Source of the DNA: GWA1-54-12 sp964489845
GTDB taxonomy: Bacteria; Patescibacteriota; Minisyncoccia; UBA6257; GWB1-50-10
Direction of reading: 5' to 3'
Assembly (NCBI GenBank): GCA_964489845.1
Contig: CAZAZV010000013.1
Location: forward strand, 1 to 18,162
DNA length: 18,162 bases
Both the position numbers and the translations under genes were made by a program. Below, in pieces: positions 1 through 7,261 of this stretch. A model generated the notes under the pieces. It did not search any database, had not been told where the DNA came from, and was given only the letters and a program-made list of their open reading frames with translations. Positions within the stretch are counted from its first letter, which is position 1. Each line of letters starts with the position of its first letter.

Positions 1-97
1 AGAGATAGAAGAAGGGGTTCTGGAGGATGCGCTTCATACTGCTCATTATAGCACAATGGTGCTGCGGGACGGAGATGGAATCGACGAACCACAATGT

Positions 98-131
98 AAA
101 AGGCCCTTGAGAGTATATGCTCTCAAGAGCC
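98..131 (-). terminator. Rho-independent terminator of the lipoprotein gene
   Basis: Read on the minus strand, a 12-bp stem with one mismatch (arms 120-131 and 102-113, perfect core CTTGAGAG/CTCTCAAG) with a 6-nt loop is followed by TTTT at 101-98. It begins 11 nt beyond the lipoprotein stop codon. No T-run follows on the plus strand, so it acts on the minus strand. Positions 1-97 hold nothing I can support. Confidence 0.8.
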
Positions 132-141
132 AAGATAAGAG

Positions 142-1023
142 TCAGTCCAGGTAGAGCGTCACGCCGTCGTAAAGGAGCCCGAACGTGCTCTTCCCGGAAG
201 GGCTCTGCGTCGGGAAAGGAGAAAGGGTCGCGGTTGGGATAGTGGGAGGCGCTATGTTGTACGTAGTCGTCACAGTCGACGAGCCGGCGTAATCATTGAA
301 GACCTGCGTTTCGGAGGTGGGCGTCAGTATTGCCTCCTGCGTAGTATTCGTCGGGTCATTCGTCGCGTTCGTCAGCGCCCACGTCCCGGAAATCGTATCC
401 GTCTCTATGGTCTTGCCGTTTATGTTTGTTGACAATGCGGGCGGAGTATAGGTGACCGGGTAGACGGTGGCTCCATTGTATGTCGTTGTGGTGCTTCCAA
501 TTGAGTAATACGAAAACGGGGTGAAGGAATAATATGAATATGCGTACCACACGCCGTTAATCCACGCCCCCCTGGCGTAGTAATCCTGCGGATAATCGAC
601 GTAAGCCGTTCCGCCCATCGCGAGGTCTGGTGGATTGAGATAGATGGAGGAAAGAGAGTAGTAGAGGTTGTCCGAGATGTAGTTCGCGTTCGCATTCGAA
701 GCATCGTACGCGGTCGTGGCGGTGAGCGTGAATGTGCTGTCCGAGTTAAACGACAGCGTGGTCGTCGTTGCCGTAACGCTGAATCCAGAGTACGTCGACG
801 ACGAGGCGGTGACGACTACCTTATAGAGAGTCGTTCCGCTGCTTGTCGCGGACCAACTCGAGCCCGACCAGTTCGGCGAATCCTGGTAAGTAAGGTCTGT
901 CTTAACCTGTTTCGCGACATCCGCCGGAAGCTGGCACGCCATTGCGCCGAGCGCAATCAACGCCGCCACCCCCGCCAAGAGAAGGACCGGGACTCGCGAC
1001 GTGCCCATAGTAATCCGTTTCAT
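142..1023 (-). CDS. Secreted Ser/Thr/Tyr-rich lipoprotein of unknown function
   Basis: Predicted 293-aa exported protein. The start at 1023 (MKRITMG...) is chosen over one 30 codons upstream because AGGGGG lies 5-7 nt before it and a classic signal peptide begins there: positive n-region, then a Leu/Ala/Val core, then Cys in LGAMAC. That is a loose lipobox (AMAC), so lipidation at this Cys is likely but not certain. The mature part is extremely rich in Ser, Thr and Tyr with few charged residues, low-complexity TTTT/SSS runs and aromatic patches (YYSLSSIYL, YAYSYYSFTPFSYYS), which suggests an extracellular beta-rich surface protein. A short ISGTWALTN segment resembles lipocalin-like or copper-resistance-type repeats, too weakly to assign. 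It is monocistronic, with its own promoter and terminator, and divergent from the gyrA operon. Function not recognised. Confidence 0.7.
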   Translation of the reverse strand: MKRITMGTSRVPVLLLAGVAALIALGAMACQLPADVAKQVKTDLTYQDSPNWSGSSWSATSSGTTLYKVVVTASSSTYSGFSVTATTTTLSFNSDSTFTLTATTAYDASNANANYISDNLYYSLSSIYLNPPDLAMGGTAYVDYPQDYYARGAWINGVWYAYSYYSFTPFSYYSIGSTTTTYNGATVYPVTYTPPALSTNINGKTIETDTISGTWALTNATNDPTNTTQEAILTPTSETQVFNDYAGSSTVTTTYNIAPPTIPTATLSPFPTQSPSGKSTFGLLYDGVTLYLD

Positions 1024-1103
1024 GGGATACCCCCTGCGCGGTTCGGAAATGCTTTCCCTCACATGACGTCCTGCAACGCAGGACTTGGGAAAGGTCTGGC
1101 TAT

Positions 1104-1132
1104 ACGATGCCATAAGAGGCGAAAAGAGTCAA
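1104..1132 (-). promoter_or_regulatory. Candidate sigma-70 promoter for the lipoprotein gene
   Basis: Minus strand: TTGACT at 1132-1127, 17-nt spacer, then CATCGT at 1109-1104 preceded by TGG (extended -10). The -35 is strong and the -10 weak. It lies about 80 nt upstream of the chosen start and directly abuts the palindrome at 1134-1156. Confidence 0.5.
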
Positions 1133-1133
1133 A

Positions 1134-1156
1134 TTATGGGTATCGGATACCCATAA
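1134..1156. repeat. Perfect palindrome (two 11-bp arms, one central G), candidate operator
   Basis: TTATGGGTATC (1134-1144), one central G, then GATACCCATAA (1146-1156), with no mismatch. It sits in the divergent intergenic region, one base from the -35 of the minus-strand promoter and 36 nt before the -35 of the plus-strand promoter. No T-run follows on either strand, so it is more likely a dimeric-repressor or activator site than a terminator. No regulator gene is visible nearby. Confidence 0.6.
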
Positions 1157-1158
1157 AG

Positions 1159-1167
1159 TTATCCACA
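1159..1167 (+). promoter_or_regulatory. DnaA box (TTATCCACA)
   Basis: Exact match to the high-affinity DnaA box consensus TTATNCACA, in intergenic DNA next to the palindrome and upstream of the gyrA operon. I see only one perfect box here, so an origin is not supported. A DnaA-controlled promoter or chance are the alternatives. Confidence 0.4.
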
Positions 1168-1192
1168 GATACAGAATTTCGCCATAATTCAT

Positions 1193-1221
1193 TTGAGCTT
1201 TAGTGCCTCGCAGGATACAAT
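1193..1221 (+). promoter_or_regulatory. Promoter of the MBL-gyrA operon
   Basis: TTGAGC (1193-1198), 17-nt spacer, TACAAT (1216-1221). The -10 matches consensus at five of six positions. The expected transcription start is about 1228, at or next to the ATG at 1229, so the mRNA would be leaderless or nearly so. The ATG at 1220 lies inside the -10 and could not be used from this promoter. Confidence 0.65.
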
Positions 1222-1228
1222 GAGAATA

Positions 1229-1777
1229 ATGATTATCACTCGCCACGGAGACGGGTATGTGAAACTGCAGTCGGGGAAAACGACGGTCTTGGTGAACCCG
1301 ACGGATGAGCGCTCGTTCCGGGGCGCGCAGCTTGCCCTCTACACCGATGAAGACGACGGGACGACGGGTATGCGGGAGGAGAGCCAAATTTTCGTCATCC
1401 GCCACGCCGGAGAGTACGAAGCGGGAGGCGTGCGGGTGGAAGGATGGCAGGCGGGAGGGAAAACTATCTACGCGGTTCGGTTCGATGACGTGGGTTTCGC
1501 GCTTTTCGGCACCGCCCGTGTGTTGCCGGAAGACAACATACAGGAACGGCTCCGCGACATAGACGTGGCGATCGTGGACGGACGGAAAGAGGCGGCGCGG
1601 GAAATCGGGACGCTGCTCCGGCAACTGGAGCCATCCATCATCGTCCCGCTCTATGCGAAAGATGTGAAACCGTTTCTTGAAGAATTCGGAGCGGAAGCGT
1701 GCTCCGCGGAAGAGAAACTTGTTTTTAAAAAGAACGAGCTTGAGGAGGGGAGCATGCGCATACGATGTCTCGTATAG
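1229..1777 (+). CDS. Degenerate metallo-beta-lactamase-fold protein
   Basis: 182-aa protein resembling the short MBL-fold hydrolase-like proteins (UPF0173-like) common in Parcubacteria. Matching segments are the N-terminal MIITRHGDGYVKLQSGKTTV strand pair, FVIRHAGEYEAGGVRVEGW (family pattern F.I.GPGEYEI.G..I.G), an IYAVRFDDVGFALFG beta pair, and IDVAIVDG...LEPSIIVPLYA near the C-terminus. The HxHxDH zinc motif of true MBL enzymes is absent, and His residues are few, so metal catalysis is unlikely. The start at 1229 is chosen because the promoter places transcription initiation there; ATG 1220, which has an AGGA 4 nt upstream, is the alternative. Its last 13 nt overlap the next gene, so it is the head of an operon running into gyrA. 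Real role unknown. Confidence 0.75.
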   Translation: MIITRHGDGYVKLQSGKTTVLVNPTDERSFRGAQLALYTDEDDGTTGMREESQIFVIRHAGEYEAGGVRVEGWQAGGKTIYAVRFDDVGFALFGTARVLPEDNIQERLRDIDVAIVDGRKEAAREIGTLLRQLEPSIIVPLYAKDVKPFLEEFGAEACSAEEKLVFKKNELEEGSMRIRCLV

Positions 1778-2169
1778 AAACGTTCCGTGAACATGCACGG
1801 CATTTCCTGCGAACGCTCCGGATGGCGGACGACGCGCGGAAACGCCGGTGGATAACGGCAGCAGTAGCGGTTTCAATCGTTGTCGTCATCGCCGCATGGA
1901 TCGGCTACATGAACGCCGAGATAGCGCCGCTTGTCGGTCCTTCGGATACAAGCACGACGGTACCTGCGGCGAGCGGAGCCGCACTGCCAGAAGCGAGCGG
2001 GGTCCCCTCCTCGAACGGCGATGGACTGCTCAAAACATTCGAGCGGGGCGTGCAGCGGATTGTCAACTGGGCGGGTGCGGAGATAAGCTATGTAGTGGAC
2101 GGCGTGCGGAACGCCGTGCAGGGAAAGAGTTACGAATATCAGTTCGACAATGGCGGACAAGGAAAATAA
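1765..2169 (+). CDS. Small single-span membrane protein upstream of gyrA
   Basis: 134-aa hypothetical protein. A basic, helical N-terminus (about residues 1-28, many Arg/His) precedes one strong transmembrane helix (about 30-48, ITAAVAVSIVVVIAAWIGY), then a Pro/Ser/Thr-rich linker (about 55-85) and an amphipathic C-terminal part. The topology is probably N-in with a short extracytoplasmic tail. It overlaps the MBL gene by 13 nt and gyrA by 20 nt, so all three are likely translationally coupled. A GAGGAGGGG sequence lies about 14 nt before the start, longer than ideal spacing; ATG at 1822 is an alternative start. I recognise no domain. Small membrane proteins of this layout next to gyrA occur in Parcubacteria as far as I recall, but this is unverified. 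Confidence 0.65.
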   Translation: MSRIETFREHARHFLRTLRMADDARKRRWITAAVAVSIVVVIAAWIGYMNAEIAPLVGPSDTSTTVPAASGAALPEASGVPSSNGDGLLKTFERGVQRIVNWAGAEISYVVDGVRNAVQGKSYEYQFDNGGQGK

Positions 2170-4615
2170 AGAAATACCGGAGAGCGCGCAGCCGGGATTC
2201 GGCGAGCGGGAAATCACGAGAGAGCTCGAGGAGTCGTATCTTGACTACGCGATGTCGGTTATCGTCGCCCGCGCCCTCCCCGACATACGGGATGGCTTGA
2301 AACCGGTCCAGCGGCGCATCTTGTGGGCGATGTGGGATGACGGGCTGACGCACAGTGCACGCTTCCGCAAGTCAGCGAACGTCGTCGGCGCGGTTTTGGG
2401 GCGATACCATCCGCACGGCGACAGCGCGGTGTACGACGCCCTCGCGCGTATGGCGCAGGATTTTTCGCTCCGCCACCCGCTCATCCAAGGACAGGGGAAC
2501 TGGGGCTCGATTGACGGCGACCCGCCGGCGGCCATGCGGTATACGGAGTGTCGCCTTACCGCCATCGGCGAGGAAATGCTTCGTGATATCGAGCGGGAGA
2601 CGATCGACTGGACATACAACTACGACAACACCCGCAAAGAGCCGGTGTATCTCCCTTCGGCGTTTCCGAATCTTCTCGTGAATGGCACGCTTGGCATCGC
2701 AGTCGGTATGGCGACGTCGATTCCGCCGCACAACTTGGGGGAAACGATTGATGCGCTCACATATCTCGCCGAACACGAGGACGCGAGCGTGAAGGAGCTG
2801 ATGAAACAGCTCCCCGGTCCCGATTTTCCGACGGGATGCACGATTCACGACGCGGGCGATATCGAGCGGGCGTATGCGACGGGGCGCGGCGCGGTTACGG
2901 TGCGGGCGACCGTGGACGTGGAAGAAAACAAGGGAATGACGCGCATTGTGGTGACCGAGATACCGTACCAGGTGGTGAAGGCGGACCTCATCACCAAAAT
3001 CGCGGAACTCGTGCAGGAGAAAAAGCTCGAGGGGATCAAAGACATCCGCGACGAATCCGACCGCGAAGGGATGAGAATCGCAATCGACCTCAAGGCGGGC
3101 GTGGTTCCTCAGCGCATCGTGAACTATCTTTTCAAACACACCGAACTCCAGAAGAAGTTTTATTTCAATATGGTGGCGCTCGAGGGCGGCATCCAGCCGA
3201 GCGTCGTCTCGCTAAAGGATATCCTATCGGCGTTCCTCGCGCACCGGGAAAACGTCGTCCGCCGCCGCACCGAGTTTGACCTCGGTAAGGCAAAAGAGCG
3301 GGCGCACATTCTCGAAGGGCTCGTGAAAGCGCTTGAGGAAATCGACGCCGTGATTGCGACGATTAAGAAATCGAAGGACCGCGCCGACGCGCACGCGAAT
3401 CTGGTGAAAAAATTCGAGCTGACGCCCATCCAGGCGGATGCGATTCTCGAGATGCGCCTCCAGACGCTCGCATCGCTCGAGCGCAAGAGAATCGAGGACG
3501 AGCTGGAAGAGAAGCGGAAGCTCGTGAAGGAGTTGGAACTGCTTTTGAAGAGCCGGAAGCGCCTCATTGAGGTATTGGTGGAAGAACTGAAGGGCATCAA
3601 GGAAAAGTATGCCAATGCGCGCCGGACGCATATCGTGAAAGGCGGCGTCGGCGAGTTCAGTGACGAGGATTTCGTGCAGAAGGAGGAGACGGTGATTCTC
3701 CTTACGAAAGACGGCTATGTGAAGCGGATGCCGCCGCAAAGCTTCAAGACGCAGGGACGGGGCGGACGGGGCCTGCGCGCTTCGGCGCTGAAAGACAACG
3801 ATGCGGTGGCGCAGCTCATCGTCGCAAATACGCACGACGACCTCCTGTTCTTCTCGCAGAGCGGGAGAGTGTTCCGCACCCGCGCCTACGAAGTTCCCGC
3901 ATCGAGCAGGGTGGCGAAGGGGAAGTTGGTGCAATCGTTCCTCGAGATACCGGAGAATGAATCGATTACGGCGCTCATCGCATTCCCGCACGACACGGAC
4001 ATGGGTAAGACATACCTCACGATGGCGACGAGCAAGGGGCTCATCAAGCGCACGGCGCTCGGCGAATTCAAGAACGTTCGCCGGAGCGGCATCGTCGCGG
4101 TGACGCTGAAAGGCGACGATACGCTGCGGTGGGTAAAGGCGTCGGACGGGGCGGGAGAAATCATCTGTGTGACGCGACGGGGGCAGGCAATACGCTTCAA
4201 GGAGACCGACGTGCGAGCGATGGGGCGCGCGGCCGCCGGCGTCGCCGCGGTGCGGCTGAAGAAAGACGACACCGTCACGGGAGTTGATATAATACATAAG
4301 GGTGAAGCGAAAGACATGAAACTCCTCGTCGTGACCGAAAAGGGATTTGGGAAACAGACGGAGCTGAAGCGCTACAAAGTGCAGCGGCGCGGCGGAGCCG
4401 GCGTGAAGACGGCGAAGGTGACGACGAAGACAGGTCTCATCGCCTCAGCCGAGCTCATATACCCCGATACGGAAGGCGTCATCGCGTTCTCGGCGAAGGG
4501 GAACGTCATCCAGCTCGACCCGAAGAAAATCAAAACGGCGGGGAGGGATACGCAGGGCGTGCGCCTGATGCGCCTCGAGGCCGGTGACCGCGTCGTTGAT
4601 TCAACGTCATTCTAG
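2150..4615 (+). CDS. gyrA: DNA gyrase subunit A
   Basis: 821-aa type IIA topoisomerase subunit that cuts and rejoins DNA; with GyrB it introduces negative supercoils. The N-terminal breakage-reunion domain is canonical: ESYLDYAMSVIVARALPDIRDGLKPVQRR (about 28-56), the quinolone-resistance region GRYHPHGDSAVYD (Ser92 and Asp96, at the E. coli 83 and 87 positions, in sensitive-type form), and catalytic Tyr131 in AAMRYTECRL. A coiled-coil region lies around 370-490. The C-terminal beta-pinwheel carries QGRGGRG at 535-541, where the GyrA box QRRGGKG is expected in blade 1, and QRRGGAG at 745-751 in a later blade. Two such motifs favour GyrA over ParC. No Shine-Dalgarno precedes the ATG; translation is probably coupled to the overlapping upstream gene. 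gyrB is not in the window. Confidence 0.97.
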   Translation: MADKENKEIPESAQPGFGEREITRELEESYLDYAMSVIVARALPDIRDGLKPVQRRILWAMWDDGLTHSARFRKSANVVGAVLGRYHPHGDSAVYDALARMAQDFSLRHPLIQGQGNWGSIDGDPPAAMRYTECRLTAIGEEMLRDIERETIDWTYNYDNTRKEPVYLPSAFPNLLVNGTLGIAVGMATSIPPHNLGETIDALTYLAEHEDASVKELMKQLPGPDFPTGCTIHDAGDIERAYATGRGAVTVRATVDVEENKGMTRIVVTEIPYQVVKADLITKIAELVQEKKLEGIKDIRDESDREGMRIAIDLKAGVVPQRIVNYLFKHTELQKKFYFNMVALEGGIQPSVVSLKDILSAFLAHRENVVRRRTEFDLGKAKERAHILEGLVKALEEIDAVIATIKKSKDRADAHANLVKKFELTPIQADAILEMRLQTLASLERKRIEDELEEKRKLVKELELLLKSRKRLIEVLVEELKGIKEKYANARRTHIVKGGVGEFSDEDFVQKEETVILLTKDGYVKRMPPQSFKTQGRGGRGLRASALKDNDAVAQLIVANTHDDLLFFSQSGRVFRTRAYEVPASSRVAKGKLVQSFLEIPENESITALIAFPHDTDMGKTYLTMATSKGLIKRTALGEFKNVRRSGIVAVTLKGDDTLRWVKASDGAGEIICVTRRGQAIRFKETDVRAMGRAAAGVAAVRLKKDDTVTGVDIIHKGEAKDMKLLVVTEKGFGKQTELKRYKVQRRGGAGVKTAKVTTKTGLIASAELIYPDTEGVIAFSAKGNVIQLDPKKIKTAGRDTQGVRLMRLEAGDRVVDSTSF

Positions 4616-4618
4616 TTG

Positions 4619-5908
4619 ATGGGAAACAAGAAAATAACCATTGCAGTCATCGGGGTACTCGTTGCCGTCGCGCTCCTCGGCGTGCTCATCGTGTACGGCA
4701 TCGTTGCGGGAGGGAAGAAGAACAGCCCGCAGAACGTGACCGCGACGCTCTCGATGTGGGGGCTTGACGACGGGAACAACTACTCCGATATTTTCGCGGC
4801 CTTCAAGAAGGCGTATCCGAACGTGACGATTGCATACCGCGGCTTTACGGACGGCGAAATCTACGAGAGCGCACTCGTGAACGCGCTTGCCGCCGGGCAG
4901 GGACCCGACATCTTTGAAGTGCAAAACAGCGACGCGCGGAACGAGGCGGACAAGATTTTCCCGCTTCCCGCGAGCGTATATTCGGCGGCGCAGGTGAGCG
5001 CCGATTTTCCCGATACGGTCGCGCATGACTTTGTCTATCACAACCTCGTCTACGCCCTCCCGCTCTCCATCGACACGCTTGCCTTGATTTACAACCAAGA
5101 CCTTTTCAATGCCGGAGGTGTCGCGCTGCCGCCGACGACGTGGAGCGGCGTGCAAAGCGTCGTGCCGCAACTCACGAAATACGCGAGCGGCACCGTTGCG
5201 CAATCGGCGATTGCACTCGGCACGGCGGGAAATATCCCGAACGCGAAGGATATCGTCTCTGCCCTCTGGTATCAGAAAGGCGTGAGCGTTACCGATGGCG
5301 CATACACGAGAGGTGCGTTCGCGACGCAAGATGCGGCGGACGCGCTGAATTTCTACCTCCAGTTCGCCCGCCCGTCATCGCAGGCGTATACGTGGGACGC
5401 TTCGCTCCCGAATGCGCGCGACATGTTCGCGGCGGGACGCCTCGCAATGCTTATCGATGACGACGAGGGGATGCATATCATCGCGGAAAAGGCACCGTTC
5501 ATACATATGGGCGTCGCCGAATTGCCGCAACTCGCTTCATCGACCGTGAAGGCGACGTATGCGCGCTATTGGGGCTGGACGGTCGCCCGGCAATCGAAGC
5601 AGCCGCAGCTCGCGTGGGCGTTCGTACGGGGCATGGCGACGAATCCGGCGTATGCCGAAGGGTACATGCTGAAGAGCAAGCAGCCGCCCGCCCTGCGGAC
5701 GCTCATCGCGAAGTACGCGGGGAGCGGTTCACTCGGCGTCTTCGCGCGCCAGGCGCTCGTCGGGGAAGCATGGCAGGACCCGGACAGCACGCAAACGGAC
5801 GGCATCTTCGTCACGATGATACAAAACGCCGGAACGGCACCGTCGACGCTCCCGGTACTGCAGGACGCGGCGGCGCAACTCACGAACCTGATGACACCGA
5901 GATTTTAA
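4619..5908 (+). CDS. Membrane-anchored extracellular solute-binding protein (family 1-like)
   Basis: 429-aa protein of the periplasmic sugar-binding type that normally feeds an ABC importer. An N-terminal hydrophobic helix (about residues 5-30) has no lipobox Cys, so it is probably anchored by an uncleaved signal. Family hallmarks are TLSMWGLDDGNNYSDIFAAFKKAYPNVTIAYRGF (first lobe beta-alpha unit), AAGQGPDIFEVQNSDA, the hinge-type ALPLSIDTLALIYNQDLFNAGGV.LPPTTW, MFAAGRLAMLIDDDEG, and the C-terminal AWAFVRGMATNPAYAEGYMLKSKQPPALRTL. The start is ATG 4619, 3 nt after the gyrA stop (the TTG at 4616 is the alternative), so it belongs to the same operon. No permease or ATPase genes accompany it here. 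Substrate unknown; it may serve as an orphan surface binder. Confidence 0.85.
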   Translation: MGNKKITIAVIGVLVAVALLGVLIVYGIVAGGKKNSPQNVTATLSMWGLDDGNNYSDIFAAFKKAYPNVTIAYRGFTDGEIYESALVNALAAGQGPDIFEVQNSDARNEADKIFPLPASVYSAAQVSADFPDTVAHDFVYHNLVYALPLSIDTLALIYNQDLFNAGGVALPPTTWSGVQSVVPQLTKYASGTVAQSAIALGTAGNIPNAKDIVSALWYQKGVSVTDGAYTRGAFATQDAADALNFYLQFARPSSQAYTWDASLPNARDMFAAGRLAMLIDDDEGMHIIAEKAPFIHMGVAELPQLASSTVKATYARYWGWTVARQSKQPQLAWAFVRGMATNPAYAEGYMLKSKQPPALRTLIAKYAGSGSLGVFARQALVGEAWQDPDSTQTDGIFVTMIQNAGTAPSTLPVLQDAAAQLTNLMTPRF

Positions 5909-5918
5909 CGCACAAACG

Positions 5919-6392
5919 ATGAAATCAATGAAATTCACCATTATCTTCAGTGTTGCACTCCTTGCCTTTATAGCATTCGCGTCGCCGTTTGCCGCCCATG
6001 CGGCGAATCCGTTTAATCTCTCAATCTGGGATCAATCCGATAACGGAGGGTACCCAGTGACATGCAACGTACCTCAAACAACCACACTTCCCAATGGTGA
6101 AAAAATCCCCGTTGTCTGCTCCTTCTGCGACATGGTAAAAGTGGCGGCGAACCTAGCGATTGTGTTGAGGAATCTTGCCGCCTCCATCGCGGTCCTCATG
6201 ATTATCTACGGCGCCGTCTTGATGCTCGTCTCGGCGGGGAATGAGGAGCGCTTCAAAAGCGGGAAAAGCGTGATGACGAGTGCTATAATAGGAGTAGTCA
6301 TCGCGCTCGCCGCGTGGCTCGTCGTAAATGAAGTCATCTTAATCATATCGGGCAGCACGCCGCTACCGTGGAATCCCATAACGTGCTCATAG
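5919..6392 (+). CDS. T4SS-type pilin-like protein 1 (TrbC/VirB2 class)
   Basis: 157 aa. The signal peptide is about residues 1-28 with a good AHA|A cleavage site. The mature protein has an extracytoplasmic segment containing Cys49 and a CSFC motif (Cys67, Cys70), a first membrane helix (about 80-105), the charged loop SAGNEERFKSGKS (about 105-117) and a second helix (about 120-144); Cys156 sits near the end. This helix / charged G(N/D)EE.(F/V)K..K loop / helix layout matches the pilin-like proteins found in runs in Patescibacteria. It starts 10 nt after the solute-binding gene and ends 1 nt before the next pilin. The four cysteines, absent from the other two paralogues, may form disulphides. 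Confidence 0.8.
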   Translation: MKSMKFTIIFSVALLAFIAFASPFAAHAANPFNLSIWDQSDNGGYPVTCNVPQTTTLPNGEKIPVVCSFCDMVKVAANLAIVLRNLAASIAVLMIIYGAVLMLVSAGNEERFKSGKSVMTSAIIGVVIALAAWLVVNEVILIISGSTPLPWNPITCS

Positions 6393-6393
6393 T

Positions 6394-6753
6394 ATGTTCG
6401 GCATAGTATACACGCTGATAAACACCGCCTTCGCTCAATCGGGCGGATCGGATATAACCCTCGAGAACCCGCTCGGCGCGAGCGACGTGGGAACAGTCAT
6501 ACAGAACACTATCAATCAACTGCAGATTATCGCCGTACCGCTCGTCGCTATCATGGTGCTCGTCGGCGCGTATCAGATGCTCTTCTCGGCAGGGGATGAG
6601 GAAAAATTCAAGCGGGGTCGGAAGACGATTATCTACGTAGTCATCGGCTACGCGATACTGCTCATCGCCGGCGGGGTGACGAGTCTTATTCATGATGTAT
6701 TAAGCGGTACGCCCCCAACAAGCGCACCGAACCTACCGGCACTCGAGCCATAA
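6394..6753 (+). CDS. T4SS-type pilin-like protein 2
   Basis: 119 aa. The N-terminus MFGIVYTLINTAFAQSGG looks like a short signal peptide with cleavage after AFA, but lacks a positive n-region, so the annotated start may miss residues or export may be atypical. First helix about 42-66, charged loop SAGDEEKFKRGRK (about 66-78), second helix about 79-100, then a Pro/Ser-rich tail. The loop is clearly homologous to those of the flanking pilins. The ATG is one base after the stop of pilin 1, with no room for its own ribosome site, so translation must be coupled. Confidence 0.78.
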   Translation: MFGIVYTLINTAFAQSGGSDITLENPLGASDVGTVIQNTINQLQIIAVPLVAIMVLVGAYQMLFSAGDEEKFKRGRKTIIYVVIGYAILLIAGGVTSLIHDVLSGTPPTSAPNLPALEP

Positions 6754-6758
6754 GAAAG

Positions 6759-6787
6759 TAGAAACTGCGTCGGTAATGTGGTACGCT
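6759..6787 (+). promoter_or_regulatory. Candidate promoter for the third pilin
   Basis: TAGAAA (6759-6764), 17-nt spacer, TACGCT (6782-6787), with TGG directly before it (extended -10). It lies in the 72-nt gap between pilins 2 and 3, the only sizeable gap in this operon. Both hexamers are imperfect. Confidence 0.35.
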
Positions 6788-6825
6788 AAGACAAACATCC
6801 AAGGTCGGTATTAAACCAATGGAAT

Positions 6826-7191
6826 ATGCCACGCAAAATGAAAAAAGTCCTTGCCATCGCCGCCATTGCGGCAACAACCTTCCCCTTCCTGGTGTCGGCA
6901 CAGGTCATCACGAGCGTAAGTCAAGTCCAAACGGTGGCTACTAATATTTATACCTGGCTCCTGTGGTTTTTCTGGCTTATTACCGCCGGATTCATCATCT
7001 GGGCAGCTATGCTTTATGTGACGGCACGCGGAGATGAGGAAAAAGTCAAAAAAGCAAAGACGGTACTCATCTATGCGATCGTTGCCATTGTGGTCGCCAT
7101 ACTCGCAACGAGTATAAGACCGCTGATTACGAACGTCATAACACCGGCAACGTCTGTCCCCAGTACGGGACCCACGACGCCACAGTTTTAG
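6826..7191 (+). CDS. T4SS-type pilin-like protein 3
   Basis: 121 aa. Signal peptide MPRKMKKVLAIAAIAATTFP with cleavage after VSA (residue 25), first helix about 41-62 (Trp/Phe-rich), charged loop TARGDEEKVKKAK (about 63-75), second helix about 76-95, and a short Thr/Pro tail. ATG 6838 (MKKVLA) is a plausible alternative start; neither has a good ribosome site. Same two-helix architecture as the two upstream paralogues. The terminator at 7223-7261 closes this unit. No VirB4-like or other T4SS gene is seen in the window, so whether the three form a conjugative, uptake or attachment filament is unknown. Confidence 0.8.
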   Translation: MPRKMKKVLAIAAIAATTFPFLVSAQVITSVSQVQTVATNIYTWLLWFFWLITAGFIIWAAMLYVTARGDEEKVKKAKTVLIYAIVAIVVAILATSIRPLITNVITPATSVPSTGPTTPQF

Positions 7192-7222
7192 TCACACCGG
7201 AATTCCGAAGCGCATTTAAAAG

Positions 7223-7261
7223 AAAGAGCCCCGCGCAGCGTAAAGCTGCGCGGGGCTTTTT
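7223..7261. terminator. Strong bidirectional terminator
   Basis: A perfect 13-bp stem (AGCCCCGCGCAGC, loop GTAAA, and its complement) at 7227-7257 is flanked by T5 on the plus strand and by A-rich DNA (T-rich on the minus strand). It separates the convergent pilin 3 gene and the minus-strand membrane gene, whose stop codon it overlaps at 7260-7262. Confidence 0.92.

Noticed and set aside
1159..1167. Chromosomal replication origin
   Set aside because: Only one perfect DnaA box, no AT-rich unwinding region, and dnaA/dnaN/gyrB are not adjacent.
1100..1876. Long minus-strand frames opposite the MBL, gyrA, uppS and other real genes
   Set aside because: They are shadows caused by high GC and codon bias of the opposite strand; compositions are Arg/His-rich with no family similarity.
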